Assembly: GCA_013327885.1 (NCBI GenBank)
Contig: JABUMY010000004.1
Location: forward strand, 344,680-408,679
Reading direction: 5' to 3'
Length of the DNA: 64,000 nucleotides
Origin: Flavisolibacter longurius
GTDB taxonomy: Bacteria > Bacteroidota > Bacteroidia > Chitinophagales > Chitinophagaceae
Positions 26,588-35,498 of the stretch are shown here, one piece after another. The position numbers were made by a program, and so were the translations under genes. Below the pieces are notes generated by a model that saw nothing but the letters and a program-made list of their open reading frames with translations, made no database searches and was not told the origin of the DNA. Position 1 is the first letter of the stretch; each line of letters starts with the position of its first letter.

Positions 26588-28057
26588 CTAATCCGCAACA
26601 TCCGGGTCCACTTTGTTGGACAGGTACAGGGAGCCGATAATAAAGCTGAGCGCTGCAATGCCGATAGGATACCACAATCCCGAGAGATGGTCGGTACCTT
26701 TCACCGTCGTGATCAGCGTGGCAATAAAGGGCACCAGGCCGCCGAATACGCCGTTGCCAATATGGTAAGGCAGCGACATGGACGTATAACGAATACGGGT
26801 GGGAAAGAGCTCCACCAGGAAAGCCGCAATGGGCCCGTACACCATCGTTACAAAAAGCACCATCACAAAAATCAGGATGATCATCTGCCACTTGTCGGAT
26901 TCATTTACCGTTATCTCGTTCTTTACTTCCGCCTTGCCATCTTTTTGCGTAGCCGTTGTTTTTAACTTACTGCCGTCTTCAAAATCTTTGAGTACCGTGG
27001 TCACCGATTCCAGGGATGCATTGTTGGCTGTGCTGGAGGTGGTGGCTGCAATGTTTTTATGCGTTACATCGGCTACGGTATACAGCCGGTCAAAGATGGG
27101 CCGGTAAAGCAGCACACCAAGCAGCATGCCTACCATCATAATGTTCTTTCGTCCCCATTTATCTGAAAGGCTGCCAAACAGCACAAAGAACGGCGTGGCA
27201 ATGGCCAGTGCAATCAGGATGATGGTGTTGGCCTGCTCGTATTCCAGGTTGCATTTGTTGAGCAAAAAGGTTTGCGCATAAAACTGGCCGGTGTACCAGA
27301 TCACGCCTTGTCCCATGGTAACGCCAAATAGCGCCAGTAACACCATTTTAAAATTGGTCTTGTTGCCAAAGCTTTCTTTCAGTGGGTTCTTGGATGTTTT
27401 GCCTTCGCCTTTCAGCTTGGCAAACAGGGGCGACTCCTGCATGCGCAGTCGAATAAAAATGGATACGCCTACCAGCACAATCGAAAGCAGGAAGGGATAG
27501 CGCCAGCCATCGCCATTGGTGAATTCATCCACGCCAACAACACGGCGAATGGAAAGAATAACTCCCAGCGAAAGAAACAGGCCCAGGGTAGCTGTTGTTT
27601 GGATCCAGCTTGTATAAAACCCCCGCCGGTTAGCCGGTGCATGTTCGGCAACATAGGTGGCTGCGCCGCCATACTCGCCACCCAGCGCAAGGCCCTGCAG
27701 CAGGCGGAGTATCAAAACCAGAAAGGGTGCCCACGCACCAATGGTGGCATAAGAGGGAATGCAACCAATAAGAAAGGTGGATAAACCCATAAGCACCAAC
27801 GTTAGGAGGAAGGTGTACTTCCGCCCGATAAGGTCGCCCAGCCGGCCAAACACCAGGGCGCCAAAAGGCCGCACAATAAAGCCTGCGGCGAAGGTGGCCA
27901 GGGTGGAAAGCAGTGCTGCCGTTGGATTTGCAGAAGGAAAAAACTTTGCTGCGATAATAGTGGATAAGCTGCCGAAAATGTAAAAGTCGTACCATTCGAT
28001 CAGTGTGCCTACGGAAGATGCCGTGATGACCTTCCAGATTCCTTTGGGTGATGCCAT
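26588..28057 (-). CDS. MFS transporter, metabolite:H+ symporter type
   Basis: 489 residues, twelve predicted helices. GTLIEWYDFYIFG at the start, RPFGALVFGRLGDLIGRK between helices 2 and 3, and LGGEYGGAATYVAEHAP identify the MHS subfamily (proline/betaine, citrate, ketoglutarate permeases). The central loop near residues 325-390 is enlarged and polar (TTSSTANNASLESV and so on), unlike typical members. Substrate cannot be told. Confidence 0.85.
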   Translation of the reverse strand: MASPKGIWKVITASSVGTLIEWYDFYIFGSLSTIIAAKFFPSANPTAALLSTLATFAAGFIVRPFGALVFGRLGDLIGRKYTFLLTLVLMGLSTFLIGCIPSYATIGAWAPFLVLILRLLQGLALGGEYGGAATYVAEHAPANRRGFYTSWIQTTATLGLFLSLGVILSIRRVVGVDEFTNGDGWRYPFLLSIVLVGVSIFIRLRMQESPLFAKLKGEGKTSKNPLKESFGNKTNFKMVLLALFGVTMGQGVIWYTGQFYAQTFLLNKCNLEYEQANTIILIALAIATPFFVLFGSLSDKWGRKNIMMVGMLLGVLLYRPIFDRLYTVADVTHKNIAATTSSTANNASLESVTTVLKDFEDGSKLKTTATQKDGKAEVKNEITVNESDKWQMIILIFVMVLFVTMVYGPIAAFLVELFPTRIRYTSMSLPYHIGNGVFGGLVPFIATLITTVKGTDHLSGLWYPIGIAALSFIIGSLYLSNKVDPDVAD

Positions 28058-28149
28058 GCAGAGGGTTGGGTTCTTTACTACTTAAAAGCAGAAAGATAAG
28101 CCCTTCATCCCATAAAAAATTAATCCCCGCTGTTTGCGGGGATAACCTG

Positions 28150-28485
28150 TTAATCGAAATCGAAGAAGTCGCCTAGAAAGCCTTTCTTCTTTTTATGCCG
28201 GTAATAAGGATCATTGTAATGCTTATCGCCGTAATAACGATCCTTCTTGTAATAGTCATCGTTGTATGGCTGTTGTTGCTGTGGCGGCGGAACCGGTTGC
28301 GCCGGTTGATTCTGCGGCGCCTGCTGGCTTCCTTCCTGGCTTGCAAAATAGGCGTTGGAGCGTTCGATGATCTTATCCAGCTCACCACGATCGAGCCAAA
28401 CGCCGCGGCATTTGGGACAATAATCGATCTCCACTCCATTGCGGTCAGACATGACCAGCGTTTCATTACAATTCGGACAATTCAT
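28150..28485 (-). CDS. TFIIB-type zinc-ribbon protein with a Q/P/Y-rich tail
   Basis: 111 residues. MNCPNCNETLVMSDRNGVEIDYCPKCRGVWLDRGELD is a zf-TFIIB domain (CPxC, CPxC); residues 52-95 are low-complexity Q, P, Y and D, and the tail is basic then DFFDFD. Function unknown. Downstream of the carbonic anhydrase, 26 bp apart. Confidence 0.82.
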   Translation of the reverse strand: MNCPNCNETLVMSDRNGVEIDYCPKCRGVWLDRGELDKIIERSNAYFASQEGSQQAPQNQPAQPVPPPQQQQPYNDDYYKKDRYYGDKHYNDPYYRHKKKKGFLGDFFDFD

Positions 28486-28511
28486 ATCAAAATGGTTTAA
28501 AATAACTGACC

Positions 28512-29159
28512 TTATTTCGAAGGCAACAAACCGTCAAACTCGTAAATAGGATCAATATGTGTGCCTGCTTTCATTTCGTATACCGGTTTGATCAGGCCGT
28601 CCTTCAGGCCGTATACCCAGCCATGCAGGTCGGGACGTTGCTCTTTTTGCCAATAGCGCTGAATTATACTTGTTTTTGCCAGGTTGTTTACCTGTTCCTG
28701 CACGTTCAGTTCTACCAGGCGGTTGGTCCGCTCATCTTCATCTTTGATGGATTCAATCTCGTCGCGATGAATACGCACCACGTCTTTTATATTGCGCAAC
28801 CACATGTTCAACACCGGCTTGAAGTCCTGGTGCGTGGAGGCGGCTTTTACGCCGCCACAGCCATAGTGGCCACAAACAATAATGTGTTTTACTTTCAGGT
28901 GAGCAACGGCATAGTCAAGAACGGCCAGCAGGTTGACATCGGTATGTACCACCAGGTTGGCCACGTTGCGGTGAACAAAGATCTCACCGGGTTGCGTACC
29001 CGTAATTTCATTGGCCGGTACACGGCTGTCGCTGCAGCCGATCCATAAAAACTCCGGCTTTTGTACGTCGGCAAGCCGCTCAAAATACGCAGGATCTTCG
29101 GTTATTTTTTCCTGTGCCCATGCCTTATTCTCTAATAATAATTTTTCGTAAGAATGCAT
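28512..29159 (-). CDS. Beta-carbonic anhydrase (type 1)
   Basis: 215 residues. Zinc ligands C42 and H98/C101 ([10 protein letters not shown]) and the Asp/Arg pair CSDSR (D44, R46). Interconverts CO2 and bicarbonate. Read in the same direction immediately downstream of a SulP transporter gene (31 bp apart), which suggests supply of bicarbonate to or from the transporter. Confidence 0.95.
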   Translation of the reverse strand: MHSYEKLLLENKAWAQEKITEDPAYFERLADVQKPEFLWIGCSDSRVPANEITGTQPGEIFVHRNVANLVVHTDVNLLAVLDYAVAHLKVKHIIVCGHYGCGGVKAASTHQDFKPVLNMWLRNIKDVVRIHRDEIESIKDEDERTNRLVELNVQEQVNNLAKTSIIQRYWQKEQRPDLHGWVYGLKDGLIKPVYEMKAGTHIDPIYEFDGLLPSK

Positions 29160-29190
29160 ATTCTGTTTTTCGGTTTTAAAATTAATTCAA

Positions 29191-30813
29191 TTAAGCGCCT
29201 GCAGGAACGAGTTTTTTATCGTGTGTCCGAACCACACCGGCTTCTGTTCGGGTGCTTTCTACCACCAGCTTGCTGAAGCCATGGTTGCGAAACTGGCTTG
29301 TTTTGATCTCCACGTAAATGTTTTTCAGCGGCGCATGAATCATAAAGTCTTCAATTACTTCAACAATATCCTTGTCAATAAAATCAGCACGGCTGGTATC
29401 GATCAGCACCGATGAATTGGATGGGATTTCTTCCAGCTTGTTTTTAATGATAGGCTTGTTGAGGAAGGAAACATCTTTCCGCAGGCGGAAAAGGTATTTG
29501 TTATCGTCGTGCACCACAAAAACAGACGAACGGAAATTGCTGCGCATCACAAAAAAGATTCCCACGCCAATACCGATCACCACGCCAATCAAGAGGTCGG
29601 TTAAAAGGATGGCGCCGATGGTGATAACGAAAGGCAGAAACTGGTCCCAGCCTTTTTTATAGTGTGCCACAAAAAGTGCAGGCTTGGCCAGTTTGTAACC
29701 GGTAAAAATAAGTACGGCTGCCAAGGCTGCTTTGGGTATCAGGTTCAGAATGCCGGGGATCAGGGCCACACAGCTCAGGAGTAACATACCATGCAGGATG
29801 GTTGACATTTTTGTTTTTGCACCCGAATTAACGTTGGCCGACGAACGCACGATCACTGATGTAACGGGCAAGCCGCCGATCAGTCCCGAAAGCATATTGC
29901 CTACGCCTTGTGCCCGCAGTTCGCGGTCTTTGTTGGTCACACGCTGGTAGGGATCCAGGTCGTCTACTGCTTCAATGCTCAACAGGGTTTCCAGGCTGGC
30001 CACCAGTGCCAGCGTAATGCCTGTGATCCAGACATCCTTGTTGGTAAATACGCTAAAGTCGGGATGGGTAAAGAATGAGAAAAACTCGTTGGCCGAAGAA
30101 GCCTGCGGAATCACCACCAGGTGTTCGCCGGAAAGCGCATTGCCGGCATTCATGTTTTGCACCACCAGGTTAATGCCTACGCCAATGAGCACCACCAGCA
30201 GGGGCGCCGGCACCAGGCGGATAAATCCTTTCTTGTTAGCCGTGATCTTTTCCCAGAGAAAATGAAAAGCAAGACAAACACCACCAATCAAAAAGGCGAC
30301 GGGTGTAATGTGGGCAAACCCATTGATGAAGTTTGAAAAGATGTTGCCCTGCGAAGGCACAGGAACGTTTTCGTCGGTTTCAAACCGCGAATCATCGCCA
30401 AGCAGGTGCGGAAACTGGTTCAGGATAAGTATCAAACCAATGGCGGCCAGCATGCCTTTGATCACGGCATTGGGAACATAGTCGCCGATAACACCGGCAC
30501 GTACAAAGCCCAGTACCAATTGAAGAGCACCGCAAATGACCACAGAAAACAAAAACGCTTCAAAGGAAGGCATCTTTAAAATGGCAGCAGCCACAATGGC
30601 GGTAAGGCCAGCCGCAGGTCCGCTTACACTCAATTGCGATCCGCTCAACGAACCCACCACGATACCGCCCACAAAGCCGGCGATCAACCCACTGAACAGT
30701 GGTGCCTGCGAAGCCAGGGCAACGCCCAAACACAGCGGCAGGGCAACTAAGAATACAACTATAGACGACGGGATATCTGATCCCAGGTTTTTGAAAAAGC
30801 CTTCACGCTTCAT
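29191..30813 (-). CDS. SulP family anion transporter
   Basis: 540 residues: a SulP/SLC26 membrane core of about 400 residues (VALPLCLGVALASQAPLFSG at the start) and a C-terminal STAS domain (about 445-530, SVLIDTSRADFIDKDIVE). Members move sulfate or bicarbonate. Adjacent carbonic anhydrase genes on both sides favour bicarbonate; this is inference from context. Confidence 0.9.
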   Translation of the reverse strand: MKREGFFKNLGSDIPSSIVVFLVALPLCLGVALASQAPLFSGLIAGFVGGIVVGSLSGSQLSVSGPAAGLTAIVAAAILKMPSFEAFLFSVVICGALQLVLGFVRAGVIGDYVPNAVIKGMLAAIGLILILNQFPHLLGDDSRFETDENVPVPSQGNIFSNFINGFAHITPVAFLIGGVCLAFHFLWEKITANKKGFIRLVPAPLLVVLIGVGINLVVQNMNAGNALSGEHLVVIPQASSANEFFSFFTHPDFSVFTNKDVWITGITLALVASLETLLSIEAVDDLDPYQRVTNKDRELRAQGVGNMLSGLIGGLPVTSVIVRSSANVNSGAKTKMSTILHGMLLLSCVALIPGILNLIPKAALAAVLIFTGYKLAKPALFVAHYKKGWDQFLPFVITIGAILLTDLLIGVVIGIGVGIFFVMRSNFRSSVFVVHDDNKYLFRLRKDVSFLNKPIIKNKLEEIPSNSSVLIDTSRADFIDKDIVEVIEDFMIHAPLKNIYVEIKTSQFRNHGFSKLVVESTRTEAGVVRTHDKKLVPAGA

Positions 30814-30896
30814 TGCAAAAATGATTTAAGGATAATAATAATCAACTGAGGAAATGGTTCACCAGCAAAGCAATCACAGTAAAATAAATCGGGAGA

Positions 30897-31256
30897 TTAT
30901 CCTTTTTGCTCGGGAGGCGGTATCAGCATATCAGGGTGATAGGCATGGTAGAGGTCAGCAGGGTGACACTTGTAGTAAGAAGAAAGCGTAATGAAATTGT
31001 GCTCTATCGTGTAGGGGCTGTGCAGGTATTCCGAAAGCATCGAATTACCGCCTTCCGCTCTTTCTTCATTGGTATTGACCAGCGGGTTAGACCTGTCAAC
31101 ATCAGGGTTTTCCACCCCAAGGTTTTCAATTTGCTGGTGCAATTGCCGGCTTTCATTTACGTAAGGCAGGCAGACCGTAAGCCATACCAAGGCCAGCAGC
31201 ATAAAGATGCTGGAAAAGATATGCCTGGTAGAATAGAGCTGCGTCTTACGATTCAT
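30897..31256 (-). CDS. Membrane-anchored protein of unknown function
   Basis: 119 residues from ATG 31256 (upstream TTG frame start ignored). One N-terminal membrane segment, then a polar periplasmic part ending in PDMLIPPPEQKG. No family recognised. Divergent from the small exported-protein gene at 31430. Confidence 0.5.
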   Translation of the reverse strand: MNRKTQLYSTRHIFSSIFMLLALVWLTVCLPYVNESRQLHQQIENLGVENPDVDRSNPLVNTNEERAEGGNSMLSEYLHSPYTIEHNFITLSSYYKCHPADLYHAYHPDMLIPPPEQKG

Positions 31257-31429
31257 ACGTTGCGGCAAAAATAACTGATACGAACTAGAAATTTCAATTC
31301 GTTTTTGCTAACAGACGTTAATTTAGCGTATTCAGGAGCGATTGTTTTTTTAACAGAATGATGAGTTGCCGGTGATCATTTTTTTGCAAATTTGCCCGGC
31401 GTTTTTTTTAGATAGCCCTAAATTTACCC

Positions 31430-31726
31430 ATGTCAAAATTCCTGCTGGCCATATTGCTCTGTTTTGCTACCGTAGCGGTGGTAGCGCATGGCGTTTTGGT
31501 TTACCAGGTAAATGCAAGGGTTCAACTGATTGCTGAGGAAGAAACACACGACCATCACTCCAGTGGTAAAGAAGCCAAGGAGCTCAGCAAAGAAAAAATC
31601 GCCTTTCCGCCCGAATTTTATAAATATGCTTTTGTAAAAAAGCTGCACGTAACAGCGCTGGATAAAGCGGCTGCCTGCTCCAGGGGTTTTTACGAAAAAC
31701 CCTACAACCCGCCTGACGCAGGCTGA
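31430..31726 (+). CDS. Small exported protein with a Pro-Pro-Asp-Ala end
   Basis: 98 residues. Signal peptide (about 1-20), charged His-rich stretch EETHDHHSSGKEAKE, and C-terminus EKPYNPPDAG. The overall plan and PPDA end resemble the protein at 37184-37474 (ending APPPDAC), although the bodies differ. Function unknown. Confidence 0.55.
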   Translation: MSKFLLAILLCFATVAVVAHGVLVYQVNARVQLIAEEETHDHHSSGKEAKELSKEKIAFPPEFYKYAFVKKLHVTALDKAAACSRGFYEKPYNPPDAG

Positions 31727-32057
31727 TTCTCCTCTTCTCTCTTTTCCTGAAGCCATTGCACCGGCCCAGATCCTTATTCAAGCATGTTCTGTTTTGAATA
31801 GATGATGTGGGTCAACAGAAAGCAACATTATCCTTTCATCGTTGTTTTTCCTGTAAGTGGTTCTGCCAGTTTCGGAAGATTTCAATGGTTTTGCCCCCAA
31901 TCAAACCAGGCAAGTGCCGGAGGGCATTGGAAGAAAAGAGGATCTTATCAATACACACCAATTTTCAATTCGGCTGGAATAAAGTTTCGGGCCGCCAATC
32001 CAATGAAAACCAAAACAAATTTTGGCCAGGCAATAATTAATCAATAAATTAAAAACA
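31727..32057. other. Gene-free stretch upstream of the second carbonic anhydrase
   Basis: About 330 bp. No convincing gene: plus-strand frames of 77-81 codons here lack family features and begin with atypical composition. The AT-rich end (31999-32057) presumably carries the promoter for the carbonic anhydrase at 32058. No clear terminator. Confidence 0.4.
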
Positions 32058-32732
32058 ATGAGAACATTAAACAGGGATCTACAACAGGAAATTACACCCA
32101 TGAAGGCGCTGGAAATTTTGCAGGATGGCAACAAGCGCTTTGTGGGCAACTTAAAAGTAAACCGTAACCTGCTGGAGCAGGTCAACGATACCCGTGACGG
32201 CCAGTGGCCTTTTGCCGTTGTGTTAAGCTGCATCGACAGCCGCACCTCTGCAGAACTGATCTTTGACCAGGGCCTGGGCGATATTTTTAGTGTACGCATT
32301 GCCGGTAATATTGTGAACGAGGATATTTTGGGCAGCATGGAGTTTGCCTGCAAAGTGGCCGGCTCTAAGTTTATCGTGGTGCTGGGCCATAGCAAATGCG
32401 GCGCTATCAAAGGTGCCTGCGACGGCGTGGAAATGGGTAACCTCACCACCTTGCTCTCCAAGATAGAGCCAGCCGTCAGTGCAGAAACAACCACCCGCGA
32501 GAACCGTACGGCATCGAATGGCGAATTTGTAGAAAACGTAGCCGAGATCAATGTACGCCGTGCGGTGGAACTGATCCTTGCCAAGAGCCCGATCCTGGAA
32601 GACATGGTGAACAAGGGCGAAATTGCCATCATCGGTGCCATGTACGATGTGACAACCGGTGAAGTGAAGTTTTATAATGATACCCTGCAATATGCGGAAG
32701 AGGAAAAGCAAAATGCAGCAGTGGCTGTTTAA
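32058..32732 (+). CDS. Beta-carbonic anhydrase (type 2)
   Basis: 224 residues. Zinc/active-site residues: LSCIDSR (C58, D60, R62) and LGHSKCGAIKG (H111, C114). A subtype distinct from the anhydrase at 28512. Separate transcript on the opposite strand. Either a back-up enzyme or one with a different location or regulation. Confidence 0.94.
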   Translation: MRTLNRDLQQEITPMKALEILQDGNKRFVGNLKVNRNLLEQVNDTRDGQWPFAVVLSCIDSRTSAELIFDQGLGDIFSVRIAGNIVNEDILGSMEFACKVAGSKFIVVLGHSKCGAIKGACDGVEMGNLTTLLSKIEPAVSAETTTRENRTASNGEFVENVAEINVRRAVELILAKSPILEDMVNKGEIAIIGAMYDVTTGEVKFYNDTLQYAEEEKQNAAVAV

Positions 32733-32750
32733 TCCTGCTCCGTTAAAACA

Positions 32751-32780
32751 AAAATGCCCTGCACGCCGCCGGGCATTTTT
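32751..32780 (+). terminator. Bidirectional terminator between carbonic anhydrase and TolC genes
   Basis: Stem AAAATGCCC/GGGCATTTT (32751-32759, 32771-32779) with loop TGCACGCCGCC. A/T runs on both sides suit both converging genes. Confidence 0.85.
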
Positions 32781-32787
32781 GTTGGGT

Positions 32788-34167
32788 TTACCGTAATGCC
32801 CCCGCAGCCCAAAGCACACCCGCTCTTGCTTTTTGCTCCTTGCTTTGCAGCTCAACCAGTTTTTGCCGGGCTTCAATTGTTTTTTGTTCCCGGCTGTTGA
32901 TCAGGAAGAGGGAGCTTTCGCCGTTTTGAAAGCGGATCTCTTCGCCCCGTTGTAATTGCGCATACGAAGCAATGGCTTGTTGCTGGAGTAAAATTTGTCG
33001 CTCCACCTGCCGCCACTCGTTGTAATACTGCCGCAGCTTTGTTTGCAGTTGGATGCGCTTGGCCAGTTGCTGCAGCTCCGTTTGTTCTATTTTTAATTTT
33101 GCCTTGCGGTATTCGCCCCGGCCTTCGGAAAGACGAAGCGGTAAAGAAACGGCTATGCCATACCGGTAGTTGTTCTGAAACCATGCGCTGTTGAAGGATT
33201 TTGTCAGGTCGTGCGATTTGCTCAGTTGGTTGTACTTCAGGTAAACCGATGGCAGCAAGGATTGAAATTTCAACCGCTTTTCAACCTGTAGGGCATCCAG
33301 CTTAAAGCGGTACTGCGCCAGCTCCGGGTGCAGTTGTACCTGCTGCAACAGCCGTTCCAATTGCAATGCCTCCAGCATCACCGGCATCGACGATTGGGGA
33401 GAAATGTTGGCAGGCAGTGCATAGGCTTCACCATTTTGCTGCCAGAGAAAAACATTCACCTCTAACTCAGAGTTTGCAACACCCAACAATACATCCTGCT
33501 CTGCTATCTGGAACGACTGCAACTGCGCCAGGGCTTCCACCGTATCAATGGCTGGCCGTTCGCCAATTTGGTAGCCCGTTTTCACCAGGCGAAAACGTTC
33601 GCTTGCGTTTTGAATGGCCTGCCGGAAAAGCAATTGTACCTGGTGCTGCTGCCACCAGTTCCAATAGGCCTTCGCCGCATCAAACAGCAGGTTGTTTAAA
33701 ACAGCTTGCTGTTCCTGCACCGAAAGGTCCTGGAAGATCTTTGCCTGTTGCAGGTCGGCTCTTCTTCGGTCCATCAGCAAGCCTTTTCCAACGGGAACGC
33801 TCAGGCCAAAATAATTGCTGTTGCCTTTGGTGTCGGGAGTGGAGGTGCGCTGACCCGAAAGCGTTTCAATACCTGCTACAATATCGACGCCGTACCAGGT
33901 CGGAATTTTTAGTTCACTGATCTGATGATCGTAATACAGCAAGCCGTCAAATTCTTTGCGGTTGATGGTGTTTTGCACTTGCGGGTCAAATCCGCCCCTG
34001 GCAGAAGTAACATTTGCTTTTGCAATTTCAACCTCCAGCGCGGCCTGTCGGGCAATGGGATGAAACGCTTTCACAGCGCTTAAATATTCGTCCAGCGAAA
34101 GGGTCTGTTGCGCTTTGGTAAACAAACCATTTATCACCAGCATCAACAGGATCAGTATGCGTTTCAT
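32788..34167 (-). CDS. TolC-family outer-membrane efflux protein
   Basis: 459 residues. Signal peptide (MKRILILLMLVINGLFTKAQ) and two long helical TolC repeats. It would form the outer-membrane channel for the HlyD adaptor and the ABC protein encoded upstream. Start at ATG 34167, which overlaps the HlyD stop in an ATGA; the frame opens 26 codons earlier. Confidence 0.88.
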   Translation of the reverse strand: MKRILILLMLVINGLFTKAQQTLSLDEYLSAVKAFHPIARQAALEVEIAKANVTSARGGFDPQVQNTINRKEFDGLLYYDHQISELKIPTWYGVDIVAGIETLSGQRTSTPDTKGNSNYFGLSVPVGKGLLMDRRRADLQQAKIFQDLSVQEQQAVLNNLLFDAAKAYWNWWQQHQVQLLFRQAIQNASERFRLVKTGYQIGERPAIDTVEALAQLQSFQIAEQDVLLGVANSELEVNVFLWQQNGEAYALPANISPQSSMPVMLEALQLERLLQQVQLHPELAQYRFKLDALQVEKRLKFQSLLPSVYLKYNQLSKSHDLTKSFNSAWFQNNYRYGIAVSLPLRLSEGRGEYRKAKLKIEQTELQQLAKRIQLQTKLRQYYNEWRQVERQILLQQQAIASYAQLQRGEEIRFQNGESSLFLINSREQKTIEARQKLVELQSKEQKARAGVLWAAGALR

Positions 34168-35471
34168 TTCTTCGGATTTTGATCTGGTTGACGGTTGTAA
34201 TAATCCGGCGGAAACGAGTTGATGTTCCGCCACAGCTCGTACCATACCGGTACATTGTTCAGGAGGGCCAGCCCGTTGGCACCCGTGCCCATCTTTAATT
34301 CTTTGGGCCAGGGTTTTTCGGCTGGGTCTTCTGCTACCAGCACCCGGAACTGCCCGTTAGGACTAACGTTTTTTTCAACGGCTACCACTTTGCCACGAAA
34401 GGTTCCCGAGGAGGCCTGCGGCCAGCCACTGAATACAATGGCGGGAAAACCATCAAACAAAAACATCACCCGTTGGCCGGTTTGCAGCAGGGGAAGATCC
34501 ACCGGGCGAACAAACATTTCTACGGCATACTGCGCATTGTCCGGAACAATGTTGACCAGCATTTCGCCTTCTTTCACAATCTCGCCAATGCCGGCTTTTT
34601 TTGCCTGCACTACCTGTCCGGATTGCGGCGCCAAAATGTAATACAGGTTGTTACGGATATCGTACGTGCTGTATTGATTTTGCAGCTTGGCCACTTCGCC
34701 TTCGCCGGTCGCCACTTCCGACATCGACTGAAACCGTTCGCCTTCTGCCTTTGCCATTTTCTCGGTATATTCCTGTTGCGTAGCGCTGATCTCCAGCCGA
34801 ACAATCGCCAGTTCCTGCCTTGTGTTGAGGTATTTATTTTCTGCACTCACCTGTTTGGCCATGGCATTTTGGTACGACTGGTTGCGCTGTTCCAACTGCG
34901 TAAGCGACACCAGCCCGCTGTCGAACATCTGCCGCTGCCGGTTGTATTGTTGCGTGGCGATGCGGAAGTCATTGGCAGCCGCAGCGGCCTCAATGCTGTC
35001 GCTCTGCAGCTTTACCTGCAACTGCCGGATCTTGTTTTCCATTTGCGTGAGCTTTAGTTGCAAGCCTGTGGAAAGTGCACCCAATTGTGTTTCGGTGGCG
35101 CCGGCTTTGTTCCGGTACGATTCAATGCCACGCTGCTTGGCCGTAATTTGCTCCTTTGTTCTTTCCAGCAACTGCGGATCGAGATAGGCCTCTTTTACTT
35201 CTGAAATTTGTGCCAGCGTGTCGCCGGCTTTCACAAAGTCGCCTTCTTTTACATGCCATTTTACAATGCGGCCAGCAATAACGGTGTTGATCTGCTGCGG
35301 CCGTTGCTCCTGTCGCAGGGCCATCACGGCGCCTTTGGCCCGGATGGTTTGCGTCCACGGCAAAAAAAGTAAGACAAGCAAAAAGACCAGGAAGGCCGTG
35401 ATCCAAAAGCGAACCCGGCTCCGTTTGCCATGCAGGTAAATATGTTGGTAGGCGGTAATTGTGTATTTCAT
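34164..35471 (-). CDS. HlyD-family periplasmic adaptor
   Basis: 435 residues. Membrane anchor (about 22-41), barrel/lipoyl half-motifs (VIAGRIVKWHVKEGDFVKAG and the later YYILAPQSGQVVQAKKAGIG), long coiled coil between them. Connects the ABC protein to the TolC-like channel. Overlaps TolC gene by 4 nt. Confidence 0.9.
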   Translation of the reverse strand: MKYTITAYQHIYLHGKRSRVRFWITAFLVFLLVLLFLPWTQTIRAKGAVMALRQEQRPQQINTVIAGRIVKWHVKEGDFVKAGDTLAQISEVKEAYLDPQLLERTKEQITAKQRGIESYRNKAGATETQLGALSTGLQLKLTQMENKIRQLQVKLQSDSIEAAAAANDFRIATQQYNRQRQMFDSGLVSLTQLEQRNQSYQNAMAKQVSAENKYLNTRQELAIVRLEISATQQEYTEKMAKAEGERFQSMSEVATGEGEVAKLQNQYSTYDIRNNLYYILAPQSGQVVQAKKAGIGEIVKEGEMLVNIVPDNAQYAVEMFVRPVDLPLLQTGQRVMFLFDGFPAIVFSGWPQASSGTFRGKVVAVEKNVSPNGQFRVLVAEDPAEKPWPKELKMGTGANGLALLNNVPVWYELWRNINSFPPDYYNRQPDQNPKK

Positions 35472-35498
35472 AACAGCCTTTTTATGCGTTGAAAAAAT

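Noticed and set aside
31802..32047. Two plus-strand frames of 77-81 codons before the carbonic anhydrase gene
   Set aside because: Overlapping frames without signal, domain or consistent codon use.
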